NCBI RefSeq assembly: GCF_001436415.1
Contig: NZ_AYZB01000058.1
Location: 1-64,000, forward strand
DNA length: 64,000 nucleotides
Direction: 5' to 3'
From: Latilactobacillus graminis DSM 20719
Lineage (GTDB): Bacteria; Bacillota; Bacilli; Lactobacillales; Lactobacillaceae
Shown: positions 6,451-16,201 of the stretch, piece by piece
Numbering within the stretch: position 1 is the stretch's first letter
Layout of the letters: each line of letters opens with the position of its first letter
Made by a program: the position numbers and the translations under genes
The notes under the pieces: model-generated
The model's input: the letters and a program-made list of their open reading frames with translations, nothing else
Database searches by the model: none
What the model was told of the DNA's origin: nothing

Positions 6451-9435
6451 GTGAGAAATAATAGCAAAAAAATAAATATGTTAACATTAGGTATCACAGG
6501 ATTCTTATTATTATTGAATCGAATTATGCTTTCGAATGTAACAGTTCCAAACGAAAGTGGAATGACATATCTTGTCTATACATTGATTTTAGCGCTTAGT
6601 ATTTTGGGAACAAATTTTGTACCATTATACTTTGGGTATCATCTAGAGTATTTTAAAAAAATAAAACTATCTAAAATACTTTTATGGCTGACAATTAGCT
6701 ATTTATTTGCCAGTATGGTATCAGTTTTATTTGGCTTTTTAATATTTAAAAATACGGATATTAGTTTTTTTTGGATGTTGTTTTTTCCAATTAGTCAGGG
6801 ATCGTATCCATTTGCAACAGCGACGGTGGCGGTATTCATCATCTTGCCATTATTATTTAAACTCTTTTCAAGATTAAATTCACATCAGCTGAAGCAGTTA
6901 TTGGTTGTTCTGACGATAATTTTTATTGGTGCACCAACTTTATTTGGAAAAGATATCTGGTCTTTTCAAATGGGTGGCATGCTTATTCTTAATATCTATT
7001 TAGTTTTAATCGGCTATGGGATTCAATATTTTAGATTTAACACACAATCTCATTTATTATTAAAAACCGCTCTAAGTGGTTTTATCTATTTTGGAATGAC
7101 AATTATTATGCGTACTGTCTCATTCTCAATCCATGGTGATTACGGGACGATGAATCGATTCAATGTTCCATACTCACTGTTTGCATTTATATTTTCAGTT
7201 TATATATTTAGTTGTCTTGAAGGATCACGAATTGATTTTAAGATTAAACTGAATTATGTAGCTGCCTATTTAGTGAGTGCTGTGATTGTATCAACTCAAT
7301 TTGTTAATATCTCCAATATTACTCATACTTTGAAAATAGCAGCGGTATTACCACCTCTTGTTTGGTTATTTAAAATAGTTGTCAATTTAGCTATATTATT
7401 CCTCTGTGTCTGCATATTAACGGTCGGTATTGTGTTGATACATAGGTTAAGTTTTATGCAACGATGGCTTGATAGTAATTCAAATAAATCATTAAGTGAT
7501 ATTGGAAATTGGATTGAATTAAAACTTAAAAAAAATGCTAACTTAATCGCAGTAATGGTTTCATTTTATTTTATTACGGTGGTTCAAATTGAAACGGTAG
7601 CAATTATTATTGCATCTAATAATGGTACGCTTAGTTTGAATAGTTTACTAAGCTACTTTTTTAATGGTCAGTCAGCACTTATTTTGACTACGATTATTAT
7701 GACACTAATTTTCTTCTTATTATTTTTGATAACTAATAGATTCTGGTATTCTTATGGATTTTTATTTATATTAGAATTAATTGTGACAGTGTCAACCGCG
7801 TTGAAAATAATATTACGGCATGAACCAATTTTGCCGACTGATATGGCAGCGTTGAAGAATATTGTGGATATTGTGAACATGGTCAGTCCAATCGTAATCA
7901 CGCTGGGGTTAATTGGTGTTGTAATCAGTTTAGTGATTGTAGTTATTTTACAATTGAAATATGGTAAGCATTTTAACGTTAAAATCAGCTTTAGGAAGCG
8001 AATTATCAGTGCTTTTTTAATTTTATTGATGTTAAGTGGACTATTCTTTGTTAATCACGCTAATGCAATACCATCAAGAGTTTTCGCGTTATTTAAAATT
8101 CAGAAATTGTTTTATGATCAAGAACGTGGCGCGCAAAATAACGGCCCAATTCTTCAATACATCAATAATCTTGATGTTTCAATAATGGAACGACCAACCG
8201 GGTATTCTGAGACAACAATTCACAAGATAATGAAGAAATACGATCAAGAAGCCTTAAAAATGAATCGATCAAGAGCTAAATGGGCTAAAAACCAAACTGT
8301 TATCTTCGTGTTGAGTGAGAGCTTTAGTGATCCAAGTCGTGTTCCAAATTTAAATGTCTCTAAAACGCCGATACCTAACGTATTGAAGCTTAAAAAACAA
8401 ACAACTTCGGGGTTAATGATGTCTTCAGGATATGGTGGAGGAACTGCTAATATGGAATGGCAAGCATTGACGGGATTAAATTTAAGTTCATTATCACCAA
8501 CACTTGCGACACCATATTCACAACTAGTGGATAAAATGGCAGTGAACCCGAATATTACGAACTTGTTCGATCAAAAAATAGCTATTCATCCGTATAATGC
8601 TGGTTTGTACAATCGACAAGCGGTATTCAAAAAATTTGGTTTTCAAAAATTTTATTTTGATGGTAGTAAGACCAATAAATTGAAATATAAAGATACCGTA
8701 GCATCTAGCCCATACATTTCAGATCAATCAGCTTATAAAGAAACTGAACGATTAATTTCTAAAGATAATCGTAAAACGCAGTTTATACAATTATCAACAA
8801 TGCAGAATCATTTACCGTTTGATGTCAATTCGAATGTTGGTTCAGATGGTGTGACAGCTTCAGGTGGGGCGATTGGTGATAATATTGTTGCAGTAAACAA
8901 CTATATTCAACGATTACAGGACACCGACGCAGCTGTTAAGGAATTTATCCAAAAACTTGATCAAAATGAACGACCTATTACGGTTGTTTGGTATGGCGAT
9001 CATTTACCAGCTATATATTCGGGACTTTCGATGTCAGAGTATGCGATTCCGTTGCACCAAACGGATTATTTTATTTATAATAATAAGGCAGCTAAGAAAA
9101 ACGCTAAACGACATCAGCTTGTTGCGCCATATTCATTTAGTGCACTGGCACTTAGTCAGGCTAATATTAAAACGACCCCATATTATGCATTGATAGCGGA
9201 AGTTAGCGATAAAGTACCAGCGGCAGTATCCAACCCGGCGACAACGGAGGGAAACACTTACAATGGTACGCAAGTCTTCATAAAACGTAAAAATAAAGTA
9301 CTTAATCGAGAACAGTTATCCAATCATCAAAAAACAGTTATGAGAGATTATCGGTTGATACAGTATGATTTAGTAGCAGGCAATCAATATTCTGCTAAAT
9401 GGGCAACACAAAAGGTCGATAATCATAAAAATTAA
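6451..9435 (+). CDS. membrane acyltransferase-like / LTA-synthase-like fusion protein
   Basis: About 994 residues from GTG 6451, chosen because AAAGGTGG lies eight bases before it; an upstream in-frame TTG overlaps that site. Residues about 1-350 are polytopic and read like an acyltransferase-3 domain (SYPFATATVAVFIILPLL segment), though I do not see the usual TM1 histidine. Residues about 360-560 are a second membrane block, with an EPILPTDM loop as in LtaS proteins. Residues about 600-994 form an extracytoplasmic sulfatase-type domain with E623 (SESFSDP), putative nucleophile T665 (GGGTANMEWQALTG) and the metal-site pair D850-H851 (GDHLPA). LtaS-like enzymes transfer phosphoglycerol from phosphatidylglycerol to wall polymers or glycans. 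The true substrate is unknown; the following hydrolase and polysaccharide genes suggest cell-envelope polymer decoration. Confidence 0.78.
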   Translation: MRNNSKKINMLTLGITGFLLLLNRIMLSNVTVPNESGMTYLVYTLILALSILGTNFVPLYFGYHLEYFKKIKLSKILLWLTISYLFASMVSVLFGFLIFKNTDISFFWMLFFPISQGSYPFATATVAVFIILPLLFKLFSRLNSHQLKQLLVVLTIIFIGAPTLFGKDIWSFQMGGMLILNIYLVLIGYGIQYFRFNTQSHLLLKTALSGFIYFGMTIIMRTVSFSIHGDYGTMNRFNVPYSLFAFIFSVYIFSCLEGSRIDFKIKLNYVAAYLVSAVIVSTQFVNISNITHTLKIAAVLPPLVWLFKIVVNLAILFLCVCILTVGIVLIHRLSFMQRWLDSNSNKSLSDIGNWIELKLKKNANLIAVMVSFYFITVVQIETVAIIIASNNGTLSLNSLLSYFFNGQSALILTTIIMTLIFFLLFLITNRFWYSYGFLFILELIVTVSTALKIILRHEPILPTDMAALKNIVDIVNMVSPIVITLGLIGVVISLVIVVILQLKYGKHFNVKISFRKRIISAFLILLMLSGLFFVNHANAIPSRVFALFKIQKLFYDQERGAQNNGPILQYINNLDVSIMERPTGYSETTIHKIMKKYDQEALKMNRSRAKWAKNQTVIFVLSESFSDPSRVPNLNVSKTPIPNVLKLKKQTTSGLMMSSGYGGGTANMEWQALTGLNLSSLSPTLATPYSQLVDKMAVNPNITNLFDQKIAIHPYNAGLYNRQAVFKKFGFQKFYFDGSKTNKLKYKDTVASSPYISDQSAYKETERLISKDNRKTQFIQLSTMQNHLPFDVNSNVGSDGVTASGGAIGDNIVAVNNYIQRLQDTDAAVKEFIQKLDQNERPITVVWYGDHLPAIYSGLSMSEYAIPLHQTDYFIYNNKAAKKNAKRHQLVAPYSFSALALSQANIKTTPYYALIAEVSDKVPAAVSNPATTEGNTYNGTQVFIKRKNKVLNREQLSNHQKTVMRDYRLIQYDLVAGNQYSAKWATQKVDNHKN

Positions 9436-9440
9436 TCAAA

Positions 9441-9488
9441 AAAATACCCGCTATATTCTTAGTATAATTTAGGATATAGTGGGTATTT
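9441..9488 (+). terminator. terminator after LtaS-like gene
   Basis: AATACCCGCTATAT pairs with ATATAGTGGGTATT across a loop of about 17 bases. The T-run is short, so termination may be incomplete. Confidence 0.65.
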
Positions 9489-9589
9489 CTGTTAAGGGTT
9501 AGCTAAAAACTGTAACTAAAAAGAAATATAAAACTTACGATATTTCTGCTATCATGTTAGTTGTTTATGTGTAAATTAAGGAGATTAAA

Positions 9590-11824
9590 ATGAAGAATAT
9601 TTTGCAAAAAACAGTCCTGGTTAGTGCGGTTGGATTAGTAACGATGACTACCCATAAAGCAATTGCTGCTGACACAATAAAGGATAACTCCGTCGCAAGT
9701 AAATTGAGCTCAAAAAGTAGTTCGACCTCTAGTTCATCGACTATCTCAGAAAACAGTTCAACTTCTAGTTCTGTAACCAGCTCGTCAATGGAAAAAGAAG
9801 TTGATAAAAAACAAGTAACTAGTTCGGAATCAGTTCTTAATAATGAAACTATTTTAAAACAGAATACGGAAATGGGGCCTGGTTACTATACAGTAGCAAA
9901 AAGCCGTATGTTAATGTCGAGTTCAACCGATACGCAAAGTTTTATTGATGGAATTCGTTCAGGCGCTATCGCGGGTTGGTCAAAATATGGGGTCTTACCT
10001 TCTGTATCTGGTGCACAAGCAATCCTTGAAAGTGGTTGGGGGCAATCACTCTTATCAACGCAAGCTAATAACTTATTTGGTATTAAAGGCGATTATAATG
10101 GTCAATCAGTGTTGATGCCAACTCAGGAGTATTATAACGGCCATTGGATCACAGTCAATGCGCAATTTAGAAAATATCCTACTTGGAATGAAAGTATCGA
10201 AGATCATGGTCGCTTTTTAGCTGTTAACTCACGGTATAGTAACTTACTAAGGAAATCGAATTATAAAGAAGTCACGAGTCTCCTGCAAAGCGATGGTTAT
10301 GCAACCTCACCAACTTATGCAGCAAGTCTGAATCGAATTATTGAAGAATATCACCTATACGACTGGGATAACTCGGTTATCAATGTAAATGTTGCTGATT
10401 TGAACAGTGCTGTTGTTAGCGGGGATACATTGCAAGTTTATGGATGGCATGCTACAACGAATGCCACAAATGAGAAGAATAGTTTTCTGTTCTTGTTAGA
10501 TGCTGATAGTAAGGCTGAAGTAAAACGCTATAGGATTCAGCGTAAGAATCGGCAAGATGTTAAAAATGCTTATCCTAATGTTGCAGGTGCATTAAATTCA
10601 GGCTTCAATGAAAAGATCCCATTAACTGCAGATATGTACGGGAGAAGTTTTGTGCTCATGTCTAGATATGCCAGTGATTATAATGGTAATTCAGGGATAA
10701 CCGATTATTTATTCAATCGAGTTATCAATGTGCCTAATGTAATGGCTGCTTGTTTGGATAATCTATCGATTAAAAATAATAAGATTAAAATTAAGGGTTG
10801 GCATGCAACAAGTTCATCTAGAAATGCGAAAAATAGTTACTTAATTCTGATGAATACCGCGACTAATCAAGAATATAAGCGATATAAAATTTCGCGCGTT
10901 ACGCGGATGGATGTTGCCGCTGCCTATCCTAAAATTTTAAATGCTGGAAAGAGTGGCTTTGAAGTTGAAATTCCGGTGACACGCGATATGCAAGGTAAAA
11001 GCTTTAAAGTACTTTCTCGTTACGCAACCCAAGATAATGGTGAGGGTAGTTTGAGTGATGTTATCTTTAATAAGGTTATAACAATGCCAAAGCAAAAAAA
11101 TGAAAACAAAGCAGATCTTGATGAGGGCTGGGTAGATGGTTCGCATGTTCATGTAAAGGGATGGCATGCAATTGATGATATTGCGAATAAGCCTTATCAT
11201 ACCTTAATTTTTATGGACGCGGCTACCAATCGAGAAGTTCATCGAACAAGCGTAAAAAATATACAACGTCCCGATGTTAATCACGTTTATCCCAATATCG
11301 CTAATTCGTTGAACAGCGGTTATAGTATGGACGTAAATGTAACAAGTAAAATGAAAAATAAAACACTATACGTGATTAGTCGCTATTCCAAGGATAGAAC
11401 CGCCGATAGTCAATACCTGGATGTTCAATTAGGCCATAAGATAAAGCCAGTCATTAATAAAACTAGAAATAGCAATAATGGTCATTTGGATATTCAAAAA
11501 AATAGTGGGCACACTCTGAAACTGAAGGGATGGCATACAAGTAATGACTCTAAGGGGAAACAATATCATTATTTAATACTTATGAATCGTAAAACGAATA
11601 CAGAAATTAAACGAGTTAAAGTGGCAAATACTAAAAGAATAGATGTCCAAAAAGCTTATCCAAACGTTTATAATTCATTAAATAGTGGCTTTTCAACGAC
11701 AATTAATGTAACAAATGATCTAAAAGGAAAACAAGTATATGTATTAAGTAGATATACAAATGATCCAGCAGGAAATTTGAATACTATTGATTATTGCTAT
11801 GGTCAAACAACATTAATTAAATAA
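9590..11824 (+). CDS. secreted GH73 glucosaminidase with four GWHA repeats
   Basis: The 744-residue product begins with a signal peptide (hydrophobic residues 8-25, cleavage likely near AIAA), followed by a Ser/Thr-rich linker (about 35-75). A GH73 glucosaminidase domain covers about 115-260, with the putative catalytic E147 in AILESGWG and the NLFGIKG motif. Four repeats of roughly 115 residues start near 264, 385, 503 and 620. Each carries a GWHA/GWHT core, a hydrophobic YLILM-type strand, a DVxxAYPN motif, SGF and a SRY motif. GH73 enzymes cleave the peptidoglycan glycan strand after GlcNAc. The repeats probably anchor the enzyme to the wall, but no ligand can be assigned. A strong AAGGAGAT ribosome site fixes the ATG, and a terminator follows, so the gene is transcribed alone. 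It is paired with the next gene, which carries the same repeat block. Confidence 0.88.
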   Translation: MKNILQKTVLVSAVGLVTMTTHKAIAADTIKDNSVASKLSSKSSSTSSSSTISENSSTSSSVTSSSMEKEVDKKQVTSSESVLNNETILKQNTEMGPGYYTVAKSRMLMSSSTDTQSFIDGIRSGAIAGWSKYGVLPSVSGAQAILESGWGQSLLSTQANNLFGIKGDYNGQSVLMPTQEYYNGHWITVNAQFRKYPTWNESIEDHGRFLAVNSRYSNLLRKSNYKEVTSLLQSDGYATSPTYAASLNRIIEEYHLYDWDNSVINVNVADLNSAVVSGDTLQVYGWHATTNATNEKNSFLFLLDADSKAEVKRYRIQRKNRQDVKNAYPNVAGALNSGFNEKIPLTADMYGRSFVLMSRYASDYNGNSGITDYLFNRVINVPNVMAACLDNLSIKNNKIKIKGWHATSSSRNAKNSYLILMNTATNQEYKRYKISRVTRMDVAAAYPKILNAGKSGFEVEIPVTRDMQGKSFKVLSRYATQDNGEGSLSDVIFNKVITMPKQKNENKADLDEGWVDGSHVHVKGWHAIDDIANKPYHTLIFMDAATNREVHRTSVKNIQRPDVNHVYPNIANSLNSGYSMDVNVTSKMKNKTLYVISRYSKDRTADSQYLDVQLGHKIKPVINKTRNSNNGHLDIQKNSGHTLKLKGWHTSNDSKGKQYHYLILMNRKTNTEIKRVKVANTKRIDVQKAYPNVYNSLNSGFSTTINVTNDLKGKQVYVLSRYTNDPAGNLNTIDYCYGQTTLIK

Positions 11825-11884
11825 AATGCTACTCGGTATCGACTTCTAATTAATTAAGAAGAATGGTACTGGATAGCATTTTTA
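11825..11884 (+). terminator. terminator after GH73 gene
   Basis: AAATGCTA/TAGCATTT outer arms and an inner GACTTCT/AGAAGAAT pairing make a long imperfect hairpin, ending in T-rich sequence. Confidence 0.65.
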
Positions 11885-11995
11885 TTTAGAAATCTAAGGT
11901 AGGACAAATAATAGTTAATGAGATAAATAAAGCTATTTAAATTTTATTTAAGATATGTTACATTTTAATTGTATTAAATTGGGGGAGGAAAAATT

Positions 11996-14266
11996 TTGAA
12001 TAAACGATGGACAAAGATAGTAGTGGGGATAACATTATTTTCGGTAGTGGCTTTATTAGCCAAGATGGACGAAGTCAATGCTGCAGAAGTATTGACTCCG
12101 AGTCAAATGAAGTCGCAATTAACCGAACAGGATACAAAAGAAGCAACGCCAATTGGTAAGACTGATCAAACCAATACATCAGATAAAGATGACGTCGGGA
12201 TGCCAATTGATTCCAAGGCTAAGTCGCAACAGTCAAATGAGTTACGTTCAATATATCCGGATGTAAATAGTTATATACTAAAAAATAACTTTCAACATCC
12301 AGATGTTACACAAGAATTACATGCTTTTTCAATGTTTAATTATAAAACATCTGATAAAAAGCCGACTGGAGTAGTCATTCACTATACAGACAATCCTAAT
12401 AACTATAGTGCTCGGAATGAAGCCAACTATGAAATTAATGGTGGTTGGCAGTCTGCTTTTGTGCATACGTTTATTGATGCGGGTACAATTCTCAATATTC
12501 ATAATACTGATTTTGGTGCTTGGGGATGTGGTCCAGTTGGAAATAAGTATTTTACGCAGTTCGAAATGGTGACAGCTCGCAATTTTAATGATTTTGCTAA
12601 GACAACCAGTTATTCAGCGTGGTATACAGCTTATTTATTAAAAAAATATAATTTAACACCAACACTTGCTCAGGCACATAATGGTGTTGGAACTATTTGG
12701 ACGCACCACGATGTAACACAATACCTTGGTGGCACAGATCATACAGATCCAGATGCTTATTTTGCTAAGTATGGTTATAGTACGAGCCAATTTTTTGGTT
12801 TAGTAATGCATTATTATAATCAGATGAAAGTAAATATCGGTGATTTGAACAGTGCAACTATTAGTAATAATAATTTACATGTAAGAGGGTGGCATGTATC
12901 ATCTGATTCAAAGAATAGACAATTTAGCTATTTATTTTTAATGGATGCAAATAACGGCAGAGAGTTAAAACGGTATAAAATTGATCGGAAGAATAGAACA
13001 GATGTCAATAATGCCTATCCGAATGTTATTAATTCATTAATCTCTGGGTTTGACGCTAATCTGACACTTACACCAGATCTATACGGGAAGAAAGTTAAGG
13101 TTATGAGCCGGTATTCTAGCGATAGTGCGGGTAATGCTAATTCGGTAGATTATCAATTTAAAAAAGTAATTTCTATTCCAGAATTAACGGCAGCTAGTTT
13201 AGATAATTTTTCAATTAAAGGAAATAGTATCCAAATTAGAGGATGGCATGCTTCAAGTTTTTCATCAAAAGCACGGAATAGTTACCTAATTTTAACGGAT
13301 AGCAAAGGTAATGAATACAAACGATATAAGATTAGCAGGTTACAAAGACCGGATGTAGCCAAAACATACCCCAATATTCCTAATTCGGGTATGAGTGGCT
13401 TCAAATTAACGATTCCGATTACGAGGACAATGAGTGGTAAAACATTTAAGGTTATTTCACGATATGCCACACAGGTAGACGGTGAAGGATTAGTAAATGA
13501 TTGGCGTTTTAATAAACAAATTACGTTGCCTAAAGTAGCAAATGAGAATAAATTTAGCATGGATCAAGGTTGGATGGATAATAATCAGATTCATATAGCA
13601 GGTTGGCACGCAATTGATGACATCGTGGCTAAGCCGTTCCATACATTAATTTTTATGGATACGATAACCAATAAGGAATTATATAGAACATCTATTAATA
13701 ATAAAAAACGAGTTGATGTACAAAAAGCATATCCTGAAATTGCTAATTCATTAAATAGTGGGTTTAATGTTGACGTTAAGCTGAATAATAAACTAAGAAA
13801 TAAAAGCATCTATGTGATTAGCCGTTATTCGGCTAACAGGAATGCTAATAAAGACTATCTGGATGTTAGGTTAAGCCGTGATATCCACCCTATTAGGATG
13901 AATAACAGCGCGACAAACTTAGCTATTTTAGATAAATTCAAACAAAGTAATAATATTTTAAATTTAAAAGGTTGGCATGCAACTAATGCGGCTAAAGGTA
14001 AAAAATATCATTATTTGATTTTGATGGACAGAAATACAAATTCTGAAACAGGTAGAGTGATGGTCTCCAATACAGCACGTCCAGATGTAAAAAAAGCGTA
14101 TTCTAATATTTACAAAGCTGAAAATAGTGGTTTCGTAAAGTCAATTACGTTGAATAATGTAAGTAAGGGGAAGTATTTGTACGTTATCAGTCGCTATACG
14201 AGTGATCGTAAAGGAAACCGAAACTACATTGATTATATTTTTGGACAAACGGTACTAACAAAATAA
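11996..14266 (+). CDS. secreted N-acetylmuramoyl-L-alanine amidase with four GWHA repeats
   Basis: The start is TTG 11996, supported by GGGGGAGGAA five bases upstream. The 756-residue product has a signal peptide (about 1-30, ending near VNAAE), a linker, then an Amidase_2 domain (about 120-270). That domain shows the zinc-ligand histidine H129 (IHYTD), a second histidine cluster (THHDV) and a later DHTDPDAYF segment. Four C-terminal repeats of about 115 residues match those of the preceding glucosaminidase copy for copy. The family hydrolyses the bond between N-acetylmuramic acid and L-alanine in peptidoglycan. It has its own terminator. The pairing of two hydrolases with one repeat block beside a polysaccharide operon suggests that the repeats recognise a wall polymer, which is inference. 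Confidence 0.88.
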   Translation: MNKRWTKIVVGITLFSVVALLAKMDEVNAAEVLTPSQMKSQLTEQDTKEATPIGKTDQTNTSDKDDVGMPIDSKAKSQQSNELRSIYPDVNSYILKNNFQHPDVTQELHAFSMFNYKTSDKKPTGVVIHYTDNPNNYSARNEANYEINGGWQSAFVHTFIDAGTILNIHNTDFGAWGCGPVGNKYFTQFEMVTARNFNDFAKTTSYSAWYTAYLLKKYNLTPTLAQAHNGVGTIWTHHDVTQYLGGTDHTDPDAYFAKYGYSTSQFFGLVMHYYNQMKVNIGDLNSATISNNNLHVRGWHVSSDSKNRQFSYLFLMDANNGRELKRYKIDRKNRTDVNNAYPNVINSLISGFDANLTLTPDLYGKKVKVMSRYSSDSAGNANSVDYQFKKVISIPELTAASLDNFSIKGNSIQIRGWHASSFSSKARNSYLILTDSKGNEYKRYKISRLQRPDVAKTYPNIPNSGMSGFKLTIPITRTMSGKTFKVISRYATQVDGEGLVNDWRFNKQITLPKVANENKFSMDQGWMDNNQIHIAGWHAIDDIVAKPFHTLIFMDTITNKELYRTSINNKKRVDVQKAYPEIANSLNSGFNVDVKLNNKLRNKSIYVISRYSANRNANKDYLDVRLSRDIHPIRMNNSATNLAILDKFKQSNNILNLKGWHATNAAKGKKYHYLILMDRNTNSETGRVMVSNTARPDVKKAYSNIYKAENSGFVKSITLNNVSKGKYLYVISRYTSDRKGNRNYIDYIFGQTVLTK

Positions 14267-14277
14267 AATATAAAATT

Positions 14278-14312
14278 AAACGAATCAGCATTTTGTGTTG
14301 ATTCGTTTTTTT
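14278..14312 (+). terminator. terminator after amidase gene
   Basis: AAACGAATCA pairs with TTGATTCGTTT around a ten-base loop, followed by more T. Confidence 0.88.
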
Positions 14313-14403
14313 AATTTAATGAGAATTCTAATATAAGTAATAGATGAGTAATCAGTATTTTGGGGTTATCAACATTTAGTTTACGAAATCAAAATATTTT
14401 TGA

Positions 14404-14431
14404 AGTTTTGTAGTATAAATTATACGAAACT
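14404..14431. promoter_or_regulatory. inverted repeat upstream of polysaccharide operon
   Basis: The core is GTATAA-A-TTATAC (14413-14425), with flanking arms AGTTT and AAACT. A related TTTACGAAA lies about 25 bases upstream. The 261-base AT-rich gap here precedes a 14-kb operon, so this is a candidate operator or promoter region. No clean -35/-10 pair could be assigned. Confidence 0.4.
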
Positions 14432-14527
14432 AAAAATATAAGATTTAATGTTAGAGGAAAAAAATCTTTTCATTCAAAAGTAACTCTAGTATCATTAATA
14501 AAGGTGCCTTTATAAGGGGATGTTTTA

Positions 14528-16201
14528 ATGAGAATAAAGAGGAATGCCAACGGAGTAATACTGATCACTACTGGATTATTTATATTGACAAGTGTTTTGA
14601 CATTATATTTTAGTAGTATTAAGGATGGAACCATTTTTTTGGGGGCGGATAAGGAGTTTCATCTTGCAAGAATTGATACATTAAGTAAACTATTAGTTTC
14701 CGGAAGATTATATACAGGTGTTAATCCGTATATGTTGAACCATTATGGATATGGGAACTCATTATTTTATCCTGATTTTTTGTTGTACATACCAGCTATT
14801 CTTCATAGTTTAGGATTGAGTCTGGCTAAGTCATACGTTCTTTTTTTAAGCTTATTAAACTTTTCAACTTTGACATCAGCTTTTCTTGCTTATTTTTATG
14901 TCAAAAAAAGTTACAGAGGGGCATTAATATTTTCTTTTTTCTACACCTTTTCAATGTACAGATTAATTGATTTAATTTTAAGAATGGCGGTTGGAGAAGC
15001 ACAGTCATTTATTTTTCTACCATGGGTTCTTGTTGGTATTTGGGAAATTCTAGCGGGAAATCAGAAACGGTGGACTATTTTAGCTATTTCAATGACCTTG
15101 ATGTTAATCTCAAACATTAATGCGACAATAACCACAGTTATTATGCTAGTATTTATAATCGTTTTTAATTTAGCAAAACTAATAAATAATAAAAATAAGG
15201 TAATTCAGCTGATTAAAGCAACTTTGTTAGCAACTGGTTTAAGTGCCTTTTATTTATTACCATTATTAGAGCAGTTTTTTGACCAAAAATTTTATGTTAA
15301 TTCGCATCCAACTTTAGACGTAACACCGTCAATGATTTCACTAAAATTGCTGATAGAAGAATCCTTTCATAATCAAGCTCATGCAATTGGGATTGGAACG
15401 GTTTTAATAGTTTGCTGTGTTGTTATATTAGTGCGTATTAATAAATTATCGTATTTTGAGAAAACGCTATTTATTACTGCTTTGCTATTTTTAATCGCTT
15501 CATCGACGCTTGTTCCTGGCTCTATTTATGATAATACGCCGTTGCATATAATTCAATTTACATATCGGTTATATGAGCCTGTTACTTTGATGCTAGCTTT
15601 TTGTAGTGCAGCTATTTTGGGGAAAATTCATAGTGCAACTATTTTGAGTTTGATTATATGTATTCCAGTGCTTATTACCGTGAAAACTACGATGGGATAT
15701 CATCAGAAAGGATACATGAGCTATTTACAAGTTAATCAAATAAGTTGGGAAAAAGATCCTAAGTCAATTGGTGGTTTTGCTGAATTTCTTCCTCAAAATG
15801 CAGAAAGATTTAAGAATTTTTATGTTAAGAAAAGAGAAATTAAGTACAATAAGAGTAATAAGTTCATGATTAATAATGTAAAGTTTAAAAATGGGAAAAC
15901 TATTTTTGATTTTAATGGGACTAATAGAACAGAACTAAGATTGCCAATTATTTATTATAAGGGATATCAAGCAGAGCTTATAGGCGGAAATGGAGAGGTT
16001 GGGAAACCATTTTTAAATAATCAGGGTTTAGTAAGTATCAGGGCGAAAGGAAAAGGAAGAGTTTCTGTCCAATATAGGGCAACACTCTTGCAAGTCTTAG
16101 GTACAGTAGTGTCAATAGTCGTTTTAGTCTCAACAATTATTGCTACGTGTATTGGAAATCGATGGCGTAAGAACGAGGAGAATTTGAATGAAAGTAATTA
16201 A
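14528..16201 (+). CDS. polytopic membrane protein, GT-C/YfhO-like
   Basis: The 557-residue protein has roughly 11-13 hydrophobic segments spanning residues 1-390 and 520-545. A short acidic motif (GADKEFHLARID, about 38-49) sits in the first extracytoplasmic loop, where GT-C glycosyltransferases place their catalytic Asp, and an extracytoplasmic soluble region covers about 400-520. This suits a lipid-linked-sugar-dependent glycosyltransferase of YfhO-like type that decorates a surface glycan outside the membrane. The exact donor and acceptor cannot be told. It is first in the polysaccharide operon and overlaps the next gene by 14 bases, so translational coupling is likely. Confidence 0.65.
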   Translation: MRIKRNANGVILITTGLFILTSVLTLYFSSIKDGTIFLGADKEFHLARIDTLSKLLVSGRLYTGVNPYMLNHYGYGNSLFYPDFLLYIPAILHSLGLSLAKSYVLFLSLLNFSTLTSAFLAYFYVKKSYRGALIFSFFYTFSMYRLIDLILRMAVGEAQSFIFLPWVLVGIWEILAGNQKRWTILAISMTLMLISNINATITTVIMLVFIIVFNLAKLINNKNKVIQLIKATLLATGLSAFYLLPLLEQFFDQKFYVNSHPTLDVTPSMISLKLLIEESFHNQAHAIGIGTVLIVCCVVILVRINKLSYFEKTLFITALLFLIASSTLVPGSIYDNTPLHIIQFTYRLYEPVTLMLAFCSAAILGKIHSATILSLIICIPVLITVKTTMGYHQKGYMSYLQVNQISWEKDPKSIGGFAEFLPQNAERFKNFYVKKREIKYNKSNKFMINNVKFKNGKTIFDFNGTNRTELRLPIIYYKGYQAELIGGNGEVGKPFLNNQGLVSIRAKGKGRVSVQYRATLLQVLGTVVSIVVLVSTIIATCIGNRWRKNEENLNESN

